In this document: positions 10,040 to 20,693 of the stretch, piece after piece
How positions within the stretch are numbered: the first letter of the stretch is position 1
Layout of the letters: the number at the start of each line of letters is the position of its first letter
DNA from: Corynebacterium sp. NML130628
GTDB lineage: Bacteria; Actinomycetota; Actinomycetes; Mycobacteriales; Mycobacteriaceae
NCBI RefSeq assembly: GCF_001875665.1
Contig: NZ_MLAL01000016.1
Location: 62,001-126,000, forward strand
DNA: 64,000 nt
Direction of reading: 5' to 3'
Notes under the pieces: generated by a model
The model's input: only the letters and a program-made list of their open reading frames with translations
The model's database searches: none
What the model was told of the DNA's origin: nothing
Position numbers and translations under genes: made by a program

Positions 10040-11005
10040 TTATACGTTATAGTCCACAATGCTGGTGGTGTCTTGGGCCACACGGGTATCGGCTTCGTCA
10101 CTGCCGTAGACAAGTCGCGTTGCGGTGAGCACGGACCCACCTACAGGAAGAGGTGCATGTAGGTCTACCTTCAGTGTGCCCTCCGAGTGCGTCGTGTTGC
10201 TGACGACGTGCAATGTCGTGCCGTTGAGCACACCAGCAACCTCATTATCAATCGTGATGGAGCGCTTCAGCGGGCGTTCCTGCACATCTACTTTCAGCTC
10301 GAGCGTTGTGTCCTGCGCTGATTCGAGTGTGTACGTGGTGGTCCGCAGCATGTCCGAGGCGCCGATGCCGCGCTGCTCGACCTTCCAAGACCCGCCCACG
10401 CCGACCGGCTCCTCCGGGAAGACGACCTGCCACGACAGCAGCTCGAGCAGGTTGCGCTCAGCGATGGCGCGGCCTTCCTCATCGGAATCTACTGCGGGAA
10501 GGAGCTGCACCGCAGAGACTGCGCCCTGAGGGTCGGCGTGCCAACGCATCTGGAAGCCCTCGTTCGAGGCCAAACGGTTTTGCACCTCTAGGTCGGAGTG
10601 TTCGATGCTTTCCGCGACAAGGTCCACCTGGCGTGGGGCATTGTTGTCGCTGTCTTCGAAGGTGTGCGTCGATAAGGCGAACGTGACTGTATCGCGCTCG
10701 TGCTCACGCGCAACGACAGGCTCTGAGTCCTCCTGCGCCGCAGGATGCTGTGTGATTGCCCGCGACAGCGATACCCGCTGTGGCTTGGCATCTTCGGCAG
10801 ATGCGGAACCGCCCGACGCGTACTCCCATTTCTGTGGATCCTGTCCCTGCGAAAGCACCTGGATGACGGGTGCCTCGACGGCAAACGCGGGAATCTCAGC
10901 GAAAGGATCCGGTTCTTCGGCACCGCACGCGGTCAGCGCGAGAGCCACGTCGGTGATCGCGAGGGGGACAAACAGTGAGCGTTTGAGATGAGCGGAGTAC
11001 AACAC
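10040..11005 (-). CDS. Secreted lipoprotein, DUF6263-like
   Basis: This 321-residue protein starts at GTG 11005 (TTG 11002 is possible). A basic residue pair precedes a hydrophobic stretch ending LALTAC, a good lipobox with the cysteine at residue 27. The rest is hydrophilic and beta-rich, with no membrane segment. GVGGSWKVEQRG and paired TTTYTLES strands near residues 200-225 are reminiscent of DUF6263, a family of actinobacterial lipoproteins without a known role. It lies upstream of the ABC-F gene on the same strand and is divergent from lspA, whose product would process it. The family assignment is from pattern memory. Confidence 0.6.
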   Translation of the reverse strand: MLYSAHLKRSLFVPLAITDVALALTACGAEEPDPFAEIPAFAVEAPVIQVLSQGQDPQKWEYASGGSASAEDAKPQRVSLSRAITQHPAAQEDSEPVVAREHERDTVTFALSTHTFEDSDNNAPRQVDLVAESIEHSDLEVQNRLASNEGFQMRWHADPQGAVSAVQLLPAVDSDEEGRAIAERNLLELLSWQVVFPEEPVGVGGSWKVEQRGIGASDMLRTTTYTLESAQDTTLELKVDVQERPLKRSITIDNEVAGVLNGTTLHVVSNTTHSEGTLKVDLHAPLPVGGSVLTATRLVYGSDEADTRVAQDTTSIVDYNV

Positions 11006-11047
11006 AACTTCACAAGCTACAGCATTTGCATACTACAGTTATCTGCG

Positions 11048-11560
11048 ATGGGTAATACGAAAGAATCACGCCTGAGCGATGAAGCGCCAGCGAAGCGCCG
11101 GTCGCTCGGGGTCGTTGTTGGCGTTATGCTCGCGGTCGCAGCAGCGGATCAAATAGTCAAGCAGATCATGGTGGCATCGTTGACGCCTGGAGTGCCTGTT
11201 CCGGTCATCGGAGATTGGGCACGTCTGTATTTGCTGTTCAATCCCGGCGCAGCGTTTTCGATGGGGCAGAATTCGACCTGGCTGTTCACAACCATCCAGC
11301 TTGCGTTTGTCGTCGGTGCGTTGATGTACGCCCCACGCCTTGCTGGCAGGTGGGAGACATTGGGGGTGGCGCTGATCGCTGGCGGGGCGCTCGGCAACCT
11401 CATCGATAGGCTTGCGCGCGAGCCTGGCTTTTGGTTCGGCCATGTCGTTGACTACATCTCCATTGGCTCGTTTGCGGTGTTCAACCTTGCCGACGCCGCC
11501 ATCACTATCGGCGTGGCCGTCGTCGTCATCTGGATGTTTGCAAAGGAGGCTCGGTCGTGA
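11048..11560 (+). CDS. lspA: Lipoprotein signal peptidase II
   Basis: LspA cuts the signal peptide from lipid-modified prolipoproteins in the membrane. The 170-residue protein has four hydrophobic segments. Catalytic aspartates are D120 in GNLIDR and D149 in FNLADA; the conserved NPGAAFS motif is at residues 65-71. ATG 11048 is chosen because the upstream reading (10988-11047) overlaps the divergent lipoprotein promoter and lacks family similarity. The next gene, an RluD-type synthase, overlaps by 4 bp. lspA followed by rluD is a common bacterial order. Confidence 0.96.
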   Translation: MGNTKESRLSDEAPAKRRSLGVVVGVMLAVAAADQIVKQIMVASLTPGVPVPVIGDWARLYLLFNPGAAFSMGQNSTWLFTTIQLAFVVGALMYAPRLAGRWETLGVALIAGGALGNLIDRLAREPGFWFGHVVDYISIGSFAVFNLADAAITIGVAVVVIWMFAKEARS

Positions 11561-12495
11561 GTATGGGGTTTCGTGCGCTTCCGGTGCCTGAAGGGCTGTC
11601 GGGGATGCGTGTCGATGCTGCCATCGCAAAGCTCTTTGGTGTCTCGCGCAGCGTTGCTGCAGGAATGATCGTCGACGGCAATGTGCTTATCGACGCCGCC
11701 CCAGTACAGAAATCTGATCGTGTTACCGCGGGCTCCATGCTGGAGGCGACGCTGCCACCGCCGAAGCGTGCACCGGAACCAGTGGCCGATCACGTTGACG
11801 GCCTCGAAGTGATTTACCAGGACGCGGACGTCATCGCGGTGGACAAGCCGGTAGGCGTTGCTGCCCACCCAACACTGGGTTGGGAGGGACCCACCGTGGT
11901 CGGTGGGTTACAGGCGATGGGGTTTACGCTGCCCGACGCTGGTCCCCCGGAGCGTAAAGGGATCGTGCAGCGTTTGGATGTCGGGACGTCCGGTGTGATG
12001 GTCGTTGCCAATAGCGTGCGGGGCTATTCGGTGCTCAAGCGTGCGTTCAAAGAGCGGACCGTCCATAAGACGTACCACGCCGTGGTGCAAGGGCTGCCGG
12101 ATCCGATCGTAGGGACGATTGACGCGCCGATTGGCCGGCACCCCTCAGCTGGGTGGAAATTCGCCGTCACCGCGGATGGGCGCCAAAGCGTTACCCACTA
12201 CGAAGTTCTCGAGGCGTTTCGCCAGGCGAGTCTGCTCGAGGTGCACCTGGAAACCGGGCGTACACATCAGATTCGTGTCCATATGTCTTCTGTCGGGCAC
12301 CCGTGCGTCGGCGATCCAATGTATGGGTGTGACCCGAATTTGGCCGCGAAACTTGAGCTGCACCGCCAATGGCTCCATGCGACCAGTTTGACGTTTGACC
12401 ACCCAAGCACCGGAAAACCGATGACGGTGGAATCCTCCTACCCCGACGACCTGCAGCACGCGGTGGACATGCTGCGATCTGCGAACCGTGGATAA
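11557..12495 (+). CDS. rluD: RluA/RluD family 23S rRNA pseudouridine synthase
   Basis: This 312-residue protein has an N-terminal S4 RNA-binding domain (about residues 12-75). The catalytic domain follows, with DKPVGVAAHP and the RLD motif (VQRLDVGTSGVMVVA), whose aspartate is the nucleophile that isomerises uridine. A later GRTHQIRVH motif confirms the RluA family. The GTG at 11557 overlaps the lspA stop; ATG 11563 is an alternative. Family membership is certain, but RluD versus a paralogue rests on position after lspA. The stop overlaps the next gene by 8 bp. Confidence 0.93.
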   Translation: MSMGFRALPVPEGLSGMRVDAAIAKLFGVSRSVAAGMIVDGNVLIDAAPVQKSDRVTAGSMLEATLPPPKRAPEPVADHVDGLEVIYQDADVIAVDKPVGVAAHPTLGWEGPTVVGGLQAMGFTLPDAGPPERKGIVQRLDVGTSGVMVVANSVRGYSVLKRAFKERTVHKTYHAVVQGLPDPIVGTIDAPIGRHPSAGWKFAVTADGRQSVTHYEVLEAFRQASLLEVHLETGRTHQIRVHMSSVGHPCVGDPMYGCDPNLAAKLELHRQWLHATSLTFDHPSTGKPMTVESSYPDDLQHAVDMLRSANRG

Positions 12496-13036
12496 CTCAG
12501 CGCAGGGGCTGCGGGCCGTAATCTCTGTGCTGCTCGTCGGCGCTGTGCTTTACGGAGGCTGCTACCTTGTTGGCGTCACTCACCCACCCACGCAACCAGT
12601 GCTGCAGGGGGACGCTCTGGGGGCAGAACCGGGCGAGACTGCGCCGGAGTATGCGGCGCGTGCGCGACAGAGCCTTGATGAAGCTGCGCAGGAAAGCAAG
12701 CAGGCTCACTTCGCGCTTGTAGCGTTTAGCCACCCTTTGGGTCCCGACCAAGCAGACTCAGTACTGCGCCGGCTGGGCCGTGTCAGTGCTTTGTTCACCG
12801 AGGAGGGTGTCACCCCGGTTGGGGAACCTGCGCCGGGAGTGTCACGCGTTGCAATATTCCGAGGAGTTTCGGAGCATATTTACGGCGCGGTCGTCTACGA
12901 CACTGTTGCGCATTTGGCTGATGTGAATAATGTGGATGGTGTGGTTGCTGTAGAAGTTTTGCCAGCTGACGCGGTATGGGGAGCATTTGCAATCCGGCCC
13001 GTAAGTTTCATAGACATACAAGGCGGGCGTGTATAG
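12488..13036 (+). CDS. Membrane-anchored protein of unknown function
   Basis: This 182-residue protein starts at GTG 12488, overlapping the end of the synthase gene. One transmembrane segment (about residues 9-29) is followed by an outward-facing domain. An acidic helix near residues 50-70 (EYAARARQSLDEAAQES) precedes an alpha/beta region containing HFALVAFSHPLG and RVAIFRGVSEHIYGAVVYD. I do not recognise a named family. Translational coupling to rluD and close spacing to the exporter genes suggest co-transcription, but not function. Confidence 0.75.
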   Translation: MDNSAQGLRAVISVLLVGAVLYGGCYLVGVTHPPTQPVLQGDALGAEPGETAPEYAARARQSLDEAAQESKQAHFALVAFSHPLGPDQADSVLRRLGRVSALFTEEGVTPVGEPAPGVSRVAIFRGVSEHIYGAVVYDTVAHLADVNNVDGVVAVEVLPADAVWGAFAIRPVSFIDIQGGRV

Positions 13037-13100
13037 TTTTTCGGGATTGCACCTATACGCGCACCCAAATGATGCGCCGAAGACAACCCGAGGAGAGACA

Positions 13101-14783
13101 TTGGTTTCCGACCCTGGAGTCAACGCCCGAAGCCCACAGCGTCAACGTTTTCCGAATTCGCGAATTGTGGGTGTCACGCTGGCTACGACCGCAGCGTTAT
13201 TTGCGGCCTCGTGTGGCGCTATCGGCGGTGGTGATAACGGTGGGCACGATGGTTTGCTCGCCGGGGACTACACGATCGCTGCAGAGGAAAACCTCACCAA
13301 CAGCATCGTCGTCAACGGCAACATTGCGCCGATTCGCTCAGTGAGCATCACAACACCGCTGCAGTCCGAGGTGGAACGGCTCGCAGTACAGCCCGGCGAC
13401 CGCGTCGCGAAAGATCAGTTCTTGGTGCAGATGAACACCGACACGCTGCAGCGCCAACTTGCCAAGCAGGAAAAGCAGCAGGCGAGTGCCCAGGCAGAAG
13501 CGATGCAAGGCGTCGAGCAGGCCAAGAGCCAGCTCAACGCGTACGACCAGGCGATGGCAAACGGGTCTAATCCGGCTGTAGCGCAGGCGCAGGCCCAGGT
13601 GGATCAGGCGCAGGCGGCACTTGATGCCGCACTTGCCGCCCAGGGAGGCGCACGGATGATCGCTACGCCGAAGATCGCAGCGCACGTGCAGAAGATGGCG
13701 GGCGATTTGTCTTCCCGCCTGCCAGGTGGCTCTGGTCAGGGCATCCGCACGGCACCTCCTGCAGCGCCGGGCGCGCCGGGTGTGCCAGCCGCACCGGGCG
13801 CCCCAGGCGGCGGTCAGGGTGCTGTTCCCATGCTGAGCGTGGAGCAGGCTCGAGCTGCCCTCCAGGAAGCACAGGCCGCGTTGCAGGCCGCCAAGGCGCA
13901 AGCCGGGCAGGAACGCCAACAGTTGCAGGCGCAGGTCGACTCCGCGTGGCGTGCAGCGGAGAACGCTTCAGCCGCTGACGACGACGGCACACTGCAGCTC
14001 CAGGTGCAGGAGGCGACGATTAACGCACCGATGGCGGGCGTTGTTACCAACGTTGACGTACAGGTCGGCGATATTCCGCAGGGCAGGGTCCTCGGCATCG
14101 CCGACGACTCGCGCCTGCTGATCCGCGCGAGCGTTCGCGAGGCAGATGTCCCGTCGATCAAGCAAGACAACCGCGTCGAGTTCACGTCGACTGCGACTGG
14201 CAAGAAGAAGTTCACTGGACGGGTGACGCGAGTTTCCCCGGTCGGTTCCACAGGTGCGAGTGCCGGTGGCGGGGCAGAGGCTGCAGCTGCAATGTCCGCA
14301 GGCGGCAGCGGTGGCGGGTCCTCGGTGATGTTCCCGGTTGAAATCGAAGTCACTGGTGACAAGGAAGGCCTGCTGCTTGGTGGTAGCGTGCGTGCGGAAA
14401 TTATCACTGAAGAGGCGAAGAACTCCATCAACATCCCTCGTGACGCCGTCTATGAAGAGAACAAGGTCTTGGTGCTGGCAACCGAGAACCCTGGTGATAC
14501 CAGCGGCGTCGTAGAAGAGCGTACCGTCAAGACCGGCGCGAAGAACGACGTCGACGTGGCTGTCACAGGAGGCGAGCTTAAGCCGGGGGACATCGTGATT
14601 AACTGGCCTGAAAACTTCAAGGACAAACTCGGCGACACTATCAAGGTGAACGACGAAAACTTCGATCCCGAGCAGGTAAAGAACGCCAAGGATAAGAAGC
14701 CGACGAGCAGCGCCGCTGCAACCACTCCGGCGACGTCGTCTGCAGCGCCGAAGTCCTCAACACCGGCTGAGAAGGAGGGCTAA
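13101..14783 (+). CDS. HlyD/MacA-like efflux adaptor lipoprotein
   Basis: The frame is open from GTG 13029, but TTG 13101 is preferred: GAGGAGAG lies 5 bases upstream, and the longer form would overlap the previous gene. The 560-residue product has a signal peptide ending FAASC (lipobox). A biotinyl-lipoyl-like half motif (LAVQPGDRVAKDQFLVQM) is followed by an alpha-helical hairpin rich in Gln/Ala, interrupted by a Gly/Pro/Ala insert near residues 212-245. The second half motif, INAPMAGVVTNVDVQVGD, and a beta-barrel domain follow. The tail is Lys/Ser/Ala-rich. It probably links to the ABC ATPase and permease encoded next. Substrate unknown. Confidence 0.88.
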   Translation: MVSDPGVNARSPQRQRFPNSRIVGVTLATTAALFAASCGAIGGGDNGGHDGLLAGDYTIAAEENLTNSIVVNGNIAPIRSVSITTPLQSEVERLAVQPGDRVAKDQFLVQMNTDTLQRQLAKQEKQQASAQAEAMQGVEQAKSQLNAYDQAMANGSNPAVAQAQAQVDQAQAALDAALAAQGGARMIATPKIAAHVQKMAGDLSSRLPGGSGQGIRTAPPAAPGAPGVPAAPGAPGGGQGAVPMLSVEQARAALQEAQAALQAAKAQAGQERQQLQAQVDSAWRAAENASAADDDGTLQLQVQEATINAPMAGVVTNVDVQVGDIPQGRVLGIADDSRLLIRASVREADVPSIKQDNRVEFTSTATGKKKFTGRVTRVSPVGSTGASAGGGAEAAAAMSAGGSGGGSSVMFPVEIEVTGDKEGLLLGGSVRAEIITEEAKNSINIPRDAVYEENKVLVLATENPGDTSGVVEERTVKTGAKNDVDVAVTGGELKPGDIVINWPENFKDKLGDTIKVNDENFDPEQVKNAKDKKPTSSAAATTPATSSAAPKSSTPAEKEG

Positions 14784-14786
14784 GCG

Positions 14787-15695
14787 ATGGCGCGGAACCC
14801 CTTCCGAAAGCACTCCAAAAAATCTGTTCATGACGACGCCACCGATGCCACCGACGCCGAGTTCGACGAGTTGTTTGAAGCAGAGACTGCTGAACCTCCG
14901 ACTGCGGAATTCGGGACGCCGGAGGCTCAGCCCGTTGTGCAGGCGCATCCAGAACCTACTCCGCCTGCGGGGCAAGAAGCGATGTCGAAGAGTGGCTTAC
15001 TCATCGATATGCGCCAGATTGTCAAAACATATAACGTCGGTGAGCCAAGCGAGCTGACTGTGCTGCACGGCATCGACTTTTATGCAGAGCAGGGCGAATT
15101 TGTCTCCATCGTCGGTCCATCCGGTTGTGGCAAGTCGACGCTGATGAATCTGGTTGGCATGCTTGATCGGCCGACCGACGGCGCGTATGCGTTCAACGGC
15201 GAGCCGGTGTACGCCAAGTCCGACAACGAGCTGGCTGCGTACCGCAGCCGAAACATCGGCTTCATCTTCCAGAACTTTAACCTGATCGGTCGAATCGACG
15301 CGCTGCAAAATGTGGCTATGCCAATGATGTATGCGGGCGTCGATAAGAAAGAGCGCGAGGAACGCGCCGCCGAACTTCTGGACATGATGGGCATGGGCGA
15401 TCGCCTGCACCACAACCCGAACGAACTGTCGGGCGGGCAGAAGCAACGCGTGGCGATTGCCCGTAGCCTCGCCAACGACCCTGACTTGCTGCTCGCGGAT
15501 GAGCCCACCGGCGCCCTTGACTCCAAGACTGGCCGCATGGTGATGGATCTCTTCCATGAGCTGCACGATGACCTTGGCAAAGCCATCGTATTCATCACGC
15601 ATAACCCTGAGTTGGCTGAGGAGACCGGCCGCATTGTCGAGATGATGGACGGACGCATCGCGCAGGTACGTGCCCCGCTGGGGGCGAGATCATGA
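14787..15695 (+). CDS. MacB-type ABC transporter ATPase
   Basis: This 302-residue protein has an ATPase domain from about residue 68, with Walker A GPSGCGKST, signature LSGGQKQR and Walker B LLLADEPTGALDS. This is the LolD/MacB-class pattern of exporters and mechanotransmitters. The first ~65 residues form an unusual acidic, Pro-rich tail. The strong AAGGAGG before ATG 14787 supports the long form; an internal ATG at 14982 would give a normal-length ATPase. The gene follows the adaptor by 3 bp and overlaps the permease start by 4 bp (ATGA), so the three form one translation-coupled unit. Confidence 0.93.
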   Translation: MARNPFRKHSKKSVHDDATDATDAEFDELFEAETAEPPTAEFGTPEAQPVVQAHPEPTPPAGQEAMSKSGLLIDMRQIVKTYNVGEPSELTVLHGIDFYAEQGEFVSIVGPSGCGKSTLMNLVGMLDRPTDGAYAFNGEPVYAKSDNELAAYRSRNIGFIFQNFNLIGRIDALQNVAMPMMYAGVDKKEREERAAELLDMMGMGDRLHHNPNELSGGQKQRVAIARSLANDPDLLLADEPTGALDSKTGRMVMDLFHELHDDLGKAIVFITHNPELAEETGRIVEMMDGRIAQVRAPLGARS

Positions 15696-16972
15696 ACGTA
15701 GGAGAGTCAATTAAGCTTGCCTCTTCGTCGCTTCGGAAGAATAAGCTTCGCTCGTTGCTGACGCTGTTAGGCATCATCATCGGCATCATGGCTGTGGTCA
15801 TCATTATGACGCTCGGCCGTGGTTTGGAGCGTCAGGTGATGTCGGGGCTTGAAGGCGTCGGCACCACAACGCACCCAGTGATGGTGCATGAGCGCCCCAA
15901 TGACGCAGATGAGTCCGAGGATCCCTTCGCGGCGTTTTCGTACGCGCCACCATCGGATGAGCGCGATGCGGTCACGCCCGAGCAACTAGATGAGCTGCGT
16001 CAGGCATTTGGGGACCGCATCCAGGGCGTGGACATCGACGTTTCCACGAGTGGGGAAGTGGTCTCCGATGACACAACTGTGTCCACGAACGTCAAGCCGG
16101 TGCTTGCAGACTCAATGAAGGTGCGAAACATCGAGGTGCAGTTCGGCCGCGAGATTTCCCAAGATGACATCGATGGGCACCGACCGCTCGCAGTCGTAAG
16201 CCCTTCGCTTATCGACGCCCTCTTCGACGGCAACGCCCAAGCTAGCTTGGGCAAGCGCATTGATGTGGTCGTCGACGGCCAACCGGCAGTGTTCACCATC
16301 GTGGGTGTGCTCGATGGCGAGGAAGATTCCCGCGGAGGCGGGATGTTTGGTGCCGCAGAGCAGTTTGCGGACATCTACATCCCGCTCACCGCTGCAGATC
16401 GCGTCGGTCTTGACGGCGACTGGTTCACCTCATTCTCAGTGCAATCGTCGCCGGATGAAGACGCGAAGACCTTCCAGGCGGACCTCCAACACTATATGGA
16501 CCGCTGGTACGCCAATAACGAGGATTACACCATTGAGGTGGTGGATCTTTCGTCGAGCTTGGAAGAGCTTACGGGTGTATTCCGCATCATGTCGACAGTG
16601 CTCTCCGCGATCGGCGGTATTTCTCTGCTGGTCGGTGGCATCGGCGTGATGAACATCATGCTGATCACTGTCACCGAGCGCACACGGGAGATCGGCGTGC
16701 GCAAGGCGTTGGGTGCCAAGCAGAGCGATATCCGCACGCAGTTCATCGTCGAGGCGATGCTGGTGTGCCTGATCGGCGGCATTATTGGTGTGATTCTGGG
16801 CGGGGTGATCGGCATGATCGCGACAGCCGCGTTTGATGCTTTTACTTGGCCGCCTCTTGGAGCGGTCGTGCTTGCGCTCGGTTTTTCGTTGGCGACGGGC
16901 ATCTTCTTCGGTGCTTACCCAGCCGCGAAGGCTGCAAAGATGCAGCCTATTGATGCTTTGCGCTACGAATAA
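15692..16972 (+). CDS. MacB/FtsX-type ABC transporter permease
   Basis: This 426-residue protein has one N-terminal membrane segment (about residues 20-42), a large external MacB-like core of some 230 residues, and three membrane segments at the C-terminal end. The region [20 protein letters not shown] is the hallmark FtsX/MacB loop that contacts the ATPase. The start overlaps the ATPase stop. With the upstream adaptor lipoprotein it makes a MacAB-like exporter. No sensor kinase or response regulator is next to it, which argues against a BceAB-type resistance module. Substrate unknown. Confidence 0.93.
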   Translation: MNVGESIKLASSSLRKNKLRSLLTLLGIIIGIMAVVIIMTLGRGLERQVMSGLEGVGTTTHPVMVHERPNDADESEDPFAAFSYAPPSDERDAVTPEQLDELRQAFGDRIQGVDIDVSTSGEVVSDDTTVSTNVKPVLADSMKVRNIEVQFGREISQDDIDGHRPLAVVSPSLIDALFDGNAQASLGKRIDVVVDGQPAVFTIVGVLDGEEDSRGGGMFGAAEQFADIYIPLTAADRVGLDGDWFTSFSVQSSPDEDAKTFQADLQHYMDRWYANNEDYTIEVVDLSSSLEELTGVFRIMSTVLSAIGGISLLVGGIGVMNIMLITVTERTREIGVRKALGAKQSDIRTQFIVEAMLVCLIGGIIGVILGGVIGMIATAAFDAFTWPPLGAVVLALGFSLATGIFFGAYPAAKAAKMQPIDALRYE

Positions 16973-17019
16973 TTTCGCTGGTTGCTGGGCCTTTTGGCCA
17001 TGTCGGAACTCTGGATAAG

Positions 17020-20000
17020 ATGAGGCGCATGGCCAAAAAATCTTCCTTCGTTCACCTGCATAACCACACCGAGTTTTCGATGCTCGACGGCATGGCAAAA
17101 GTTGACATGTTGGCGGAGGAGGTCGTGCGCCAGGGCATGCCCGCAGTGGGCATGACTGACCACGGCAATATGTTCGGCTCGAACGCGTTTTACAGGCAGA
17201 TGGTGGACGCGGGCGTGAAGCCGATCATTGGTATTGAGGCGTACTTGGCGCCGGAGTCGCGCCTGAATAAGAAGCGCGTGCTGTGGGGCACCCCCGACCA
17301 GAAGCGTGACGATGTTTCTGCGTCCGGTGCGTACTTGCACCAGACGATGCTGGCGGAGAACGCGGCGGGCCTGCGCAACCTCTTCAAGCTTTCGTCGCTC
17401 GCTTCCTACGAGGGGCAGCTCGGTAAGTGGCCGCGCATGGACGCGGAGCTGGTCGCCGAGCACGCCGACGGCATTATCGGCACGACCGGTTGCCCGTCGG
17501 GCGACGTGCAGACGCGCCTGCGCCTTGGCCAGTACAGGGAGGCGCTTGAAGCAGCAGCGATGTGGCAGGACATCTACGGTCGCGACAACTACTTCCTTGA
17601 GCTCATGGACCATGGCCTGGACATTGAGCAACGCGTGCGCAATGACTTGCTGCGCATTGGTAAGGAGCTTGACCTACCGCCGCTGGTGACGAATGACTGC
17701 CACTACGTCCTGGAATCCCAGGCGCCGGCGCACGAGGCCATGTTGTGTGTGCAGACTGGCAAGACGCTGATGGACCCGGACCGCTTCAAGTTTGACGGCA
17801 CCGGCTACTACATCAAGACGGCCGAGCAGATGCGCGAGCTGTGGGACTCCACAGTGCCCGACGCATGCGACAACACGCTGTGGATCGCGGAGCGTGTCGG
17901 CGATTACAGCGAGCTCTGGGAGGAGCATCCGCACGATCGCATGCCGGTGGCCGACGTACCGGAGGGGGAGACCCCAACGACGTGGCTTCGCAAGGAAGTC
18001 ATGCGCGGCCTGCAGGACCGATTCGAGGGGCGCGAGGTGCCCGAAGAGTACATTGAGCGCGCGAACTACGAAATCGACGTTATTGATATGAAGGGATACC
18101 CTTCCTACTTCCTCATCGTTGCTGAGCTGATTAAGCATGCCCGTGAGATTGGCATCCGTGTTGGTCCGGGACGTGGTTCTGCGGCGGGTGCGCTTGTGGC
18201 GTACGCGCTGACTATCACAAACATTGACCCGATGGAGCACGGTCTGCTCTTTGAGAGGTTCTTGAACCCGGAGCGCCCCTCGGCACCTGATATCGATATT
18301 GACTTCGACGATCGTCGCCGAGGCGAGATGATCACCTACGCTGCTGAGCGTTGGGGCGAGGACAAGATTGCCCAGGTGATCACCTTCGGCACGATTAAGA
18401 CGAAGCAGGCGATTAAGGACTCTGCCAAGGTGAACTTCGGCCAGCCGGGATTCCAAATGGCGGACCGGATTAACGCGGCACTGCCGCCAGCGATCATGGC
18501 GAAGGACATTCCGCTGGCGGGTATCACGGACCCTGAGCACGCGCGCTACAACGAGGCGACTGAGGTGCGGTCGATGATTGAGACCGACCCGGATGTTGCC
18601 CGCATCTACGAGACCGCGCGTGGCTTGGAAGGCACTGTGCGCCAGGCAGGCGTGCACGCCTGTGCCGTGATTATGGCGTCGGTGCCACTGATGGACCACA
18701 TCCCGATGTGGAAGCGGCCCGCTGATGGTGCGATTATCACAGGCTGGGATTACCCGGCATGTGAGGCCATCGGCCTGCTGAAGATGGACTTTCTTGGCCT
18801 GCGAAACCTTACCGTGCTTGGTGACGCCCTTGAGAACGTGGAGAAGAACCGCGGGGAGACGATCGACCTTGAGTCGCTCAGCACGGATGACCCAAACGTG
18901 TACGAGTTGCTCTCCCGCGGCGATACGCTAGGCGTGTTCCAGCTGGACTCGGGAGGTATGCAGGAGCTGCTCAAACGCATGGGTCCAACTGGGTTTAAGG
19001 ACATTGTGGCGTCGCTGGCGCTGTATCGCCCGGGCCCGATGGGAATGAACGCCCACTGGGATTACGCGGACCGCAAGAACGGCCGCAAACCGATTACGGC
19101 TATCCACCCGGAGCTAGAAGAGCCACTGAAGGATATTCTCGACGAGACCTACGGGCTTATCGTGTACCAAGAGCAGATCATGGAGATCTCCCGAAAGGTC
19201 GCGAACTACACCGCTGGCGAGGCAGACGGTTTCCGTAAGGCCATGGGTAAGAAGAAACCTGAGGTGCTGGCGCAGCAGTACGAGAAGTTCTGGTCGGGGA
19301 TGCAGGACAATGGCTACTCCAAGAGCGCAATGGATGCGCTGTGGCAGATTATTGAGCCGTTCGCCTCCTACGCATTTAACAAGTCGCACGCGGCGGGCTA
19401 CGCGTTGGTGTCCTATTGGACGGCGTACATGAAGGCGAACTACACTGCTGAGTACATGGCGGCGCTGCTGACATCGGTGGGTGACAAGAAAGATAAATCA
19501 GCGATCTACCTTGCAGACTGCCGCCACCTTGGCATTTCCGTGCTCCAGCCGGACATCAACGCCTCCGAGGAGAACTTTATGGCTGTTGGTGAGGATGTAC
19601 GCTACGGGCTTGCTGCTGTGCGTAATGTTGGTGCCGAAGTGGTCGAGTCGATTAAGGAAACTCGCCGCACGAAGGGTGAGTTTACGAGTTTCTCCGACTA
19701 CTTGGACAAGATCGACCTGCTACCTTGCAACAAGCGAATCACTGAATCACTCATTAAGGCCGGTGCGTTCGACTCCCTGGGGCATCCCCGTAAGGGTTTG
19801 ATGCTCATTCAGGAGGATGCCGTTGACTCGGTGTTGACCACTAAGAAGGCGGCTGACAAGGGGCAGTTTGACTTGTTTGCTTCCTTCGGTGGTGACGACA
19901 CTGCCGCGGCCGATAATGCTTTCGCGCTGCAGATCCCGGATGATGAGTGGGACAAGAAGCATAAGCTCGCACTCGAGCGCGAGATGCTGGGCTTGTACGT

Positions 20001-20592
20001 TTCGGGCCACCCGCTTGATGGATTCGAGGAAGCGATTGACGCACAGACCGATACACAATTGACGACGATCCTCTCCGGAGAGCTCCGCAACGGTGCTGAG
20101 GTGACGATCGGTGGTCTGATCTCTTCGGTCGACCGACGCTTCTCAAAGAAGGACGGCTCGCCTTGGGCGATCGTCACGATCGAGGACCACCACGGTGCCT
20201 CTGTTGACGTGTTGCTGTTTAACAAGGTGTATTCGCTGGTTGCTCCGCAGATCGTGGAGGACAATATCATTCTGGTGAAGGCGCATGTCTCAATTCGTGA
20301 CGAACGCATGAGTCTGTTTGGTGACGACGTCAAAACCCCGGAGCTCGGTCCTGGCAACGGCGCCGGGCTGCCATTGCGACTGACGCTTCGCACTGAACAA
20401 TGCACGGTGGATAATATCCAGCGCTTGAAGGGCGTTCTTCAGAACAACCCAGGTGACTCGGATGTGTACCTCAATCTTGTCCATGGCGACGAGACACAGA
20501 TGATGGTGCTGGGGGATCACCTGCGCGTGGAGCGTTCGGCGAGCTTGATGGGTGATTTGAAAGCGACAATGGGGATGGGAATCCTCGGTTAG
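17020..20592 (+). CDS. dnaE1: DNA polymerase III alpha subunit
   Basis: This 1,190-residue replicative polymerase starts at ATG 17020 (ATG 17029 is possible). The N-terminal PHP domain has [13 protein letters not shown] and TDHGNMFG, keeping the metal-binding histidines. In M. tuberculosis DnaE1 this domain is the proofreading 3'-5' exonuclease. The polymerase active site PDIDIDFDD has its aspartates at residues 424, 426 and 428. The fingers/beta-binding region and an OB-fold domain near residues 1000-1080 follow. It elongates the chromosome in the replisome. The gene follows the exporter genes by 47 bp. No terminator is visible after it, only a 101-bp gap. Confidence 0.98.
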   Translation: MRRMAKKSSFVHLHNHTEFSMLDGMAKVDMLAEEVVRQGMPAVGMTDHGNMFGSNAFYRQMVDAGVKPIIGIEAYLAPESRLNKKRVLWGTPDQKRDDVSASGAYLHQTMLAENAAGLRNLFKLSSLASYEGQLGKWPRMDAELVAEHADGIIGTTGCPSGDVQTRLRLGQYREALEAAAMWQDIYGRDNYFLELMDHGLDIEQRVRNDLLRIGKELDLPPLVTNDCHYVLESQAPAHEAMLCVQTGKTLMDPDRFKFDGTGYYIKTAEQMRELWDSTVPDACDNTLWIAERVGDYSELWEEHPHDRMPVADVPEGETPTTWLRKEVMRGLQDRFEGREVPEEYIERANYEIDVIDMKGYPSYFLIVAELIKHAREIGIRVGPGRGSAAGALVAYALTITNIDPMEHGLLFERFLNPERPSAPDIDIDFDDRRRGEMITYAAERWGEDKIAQVITFGTIKTKQAIKDSAKVNFGQPGFQMADRINAALPPAIMAKDIPLAGITDPEHARYNEATEVRSMIETDPDVARIYETARGLEGTVRQAGVHACAVIMASVPLMDHIPMWKRPADGAIITGWDYPACEAIGLLKMDFLGLRNLTVLGDALENVEKNRGETIDLESLSTDDPNVYELLSRGDTLGVFQLDSGGMQELLKRMGPTGFKDIVASLALYRPGPMGMNAHWDYADRKNGRKPITAIHPELEEPLKDILDETYGLIVYQEQIMEISRKVANYTAGEADGFRKAMGKKKPEVLAQQYEKFWSGMQDNGYSKSAMDALWQIIEPFASYAFNKSHAAGYALVSYWTAYMKANYTAEYMAALLTSVGDKKDKSAIYLADCRHLGISVLQPDINASEENFMAVGEDVRYGLAAVRNVGAEVVESIKETRRTKGEFTSFSDYLDKIDLLPCNKRITESLIKAGAFDSLGHPRKGLMLIQEDAVDSVLTTKKAADKGQFDLFASFGGDDTAAADNAFALQIPDDEWDKKHKLALEREMLGLYVSGHPLDGFEEAIDAQTDTQLTTILSGELRNGAEVTIGGLISSVDRRFSKKDGSPWAIVTIEDHHGASVDVLLFNKVYSLVAPQIVEDNIILVKAHVSIRDERMSLFGDDVKTPELGPGNGAGLPLRLTLRTEQCTVDNIQRLKGVLQNNPGDSDVYLNLVHGDETQMMVLGDHLRVERSASLMGDLKATMGMGILG

Positions 20593-20693
20593 TTGCATGA
20601 GGTGAATAAATACCCAATTGGCGAAATCTGCTTGGCTACACTCTGACGTTGGAATCAATACCAGTCAAGAGCCGAATGAGTGGAGCATAATAG

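Noticed and set aside
14787-16972. The ATPase-permease pair as a BceAB-type peptide resistance module.
   Set aside because: There is no sensor kinase or regulator beside it, the permease has the MacB layout, and an adaptor lipoprotein is encoded upstream.
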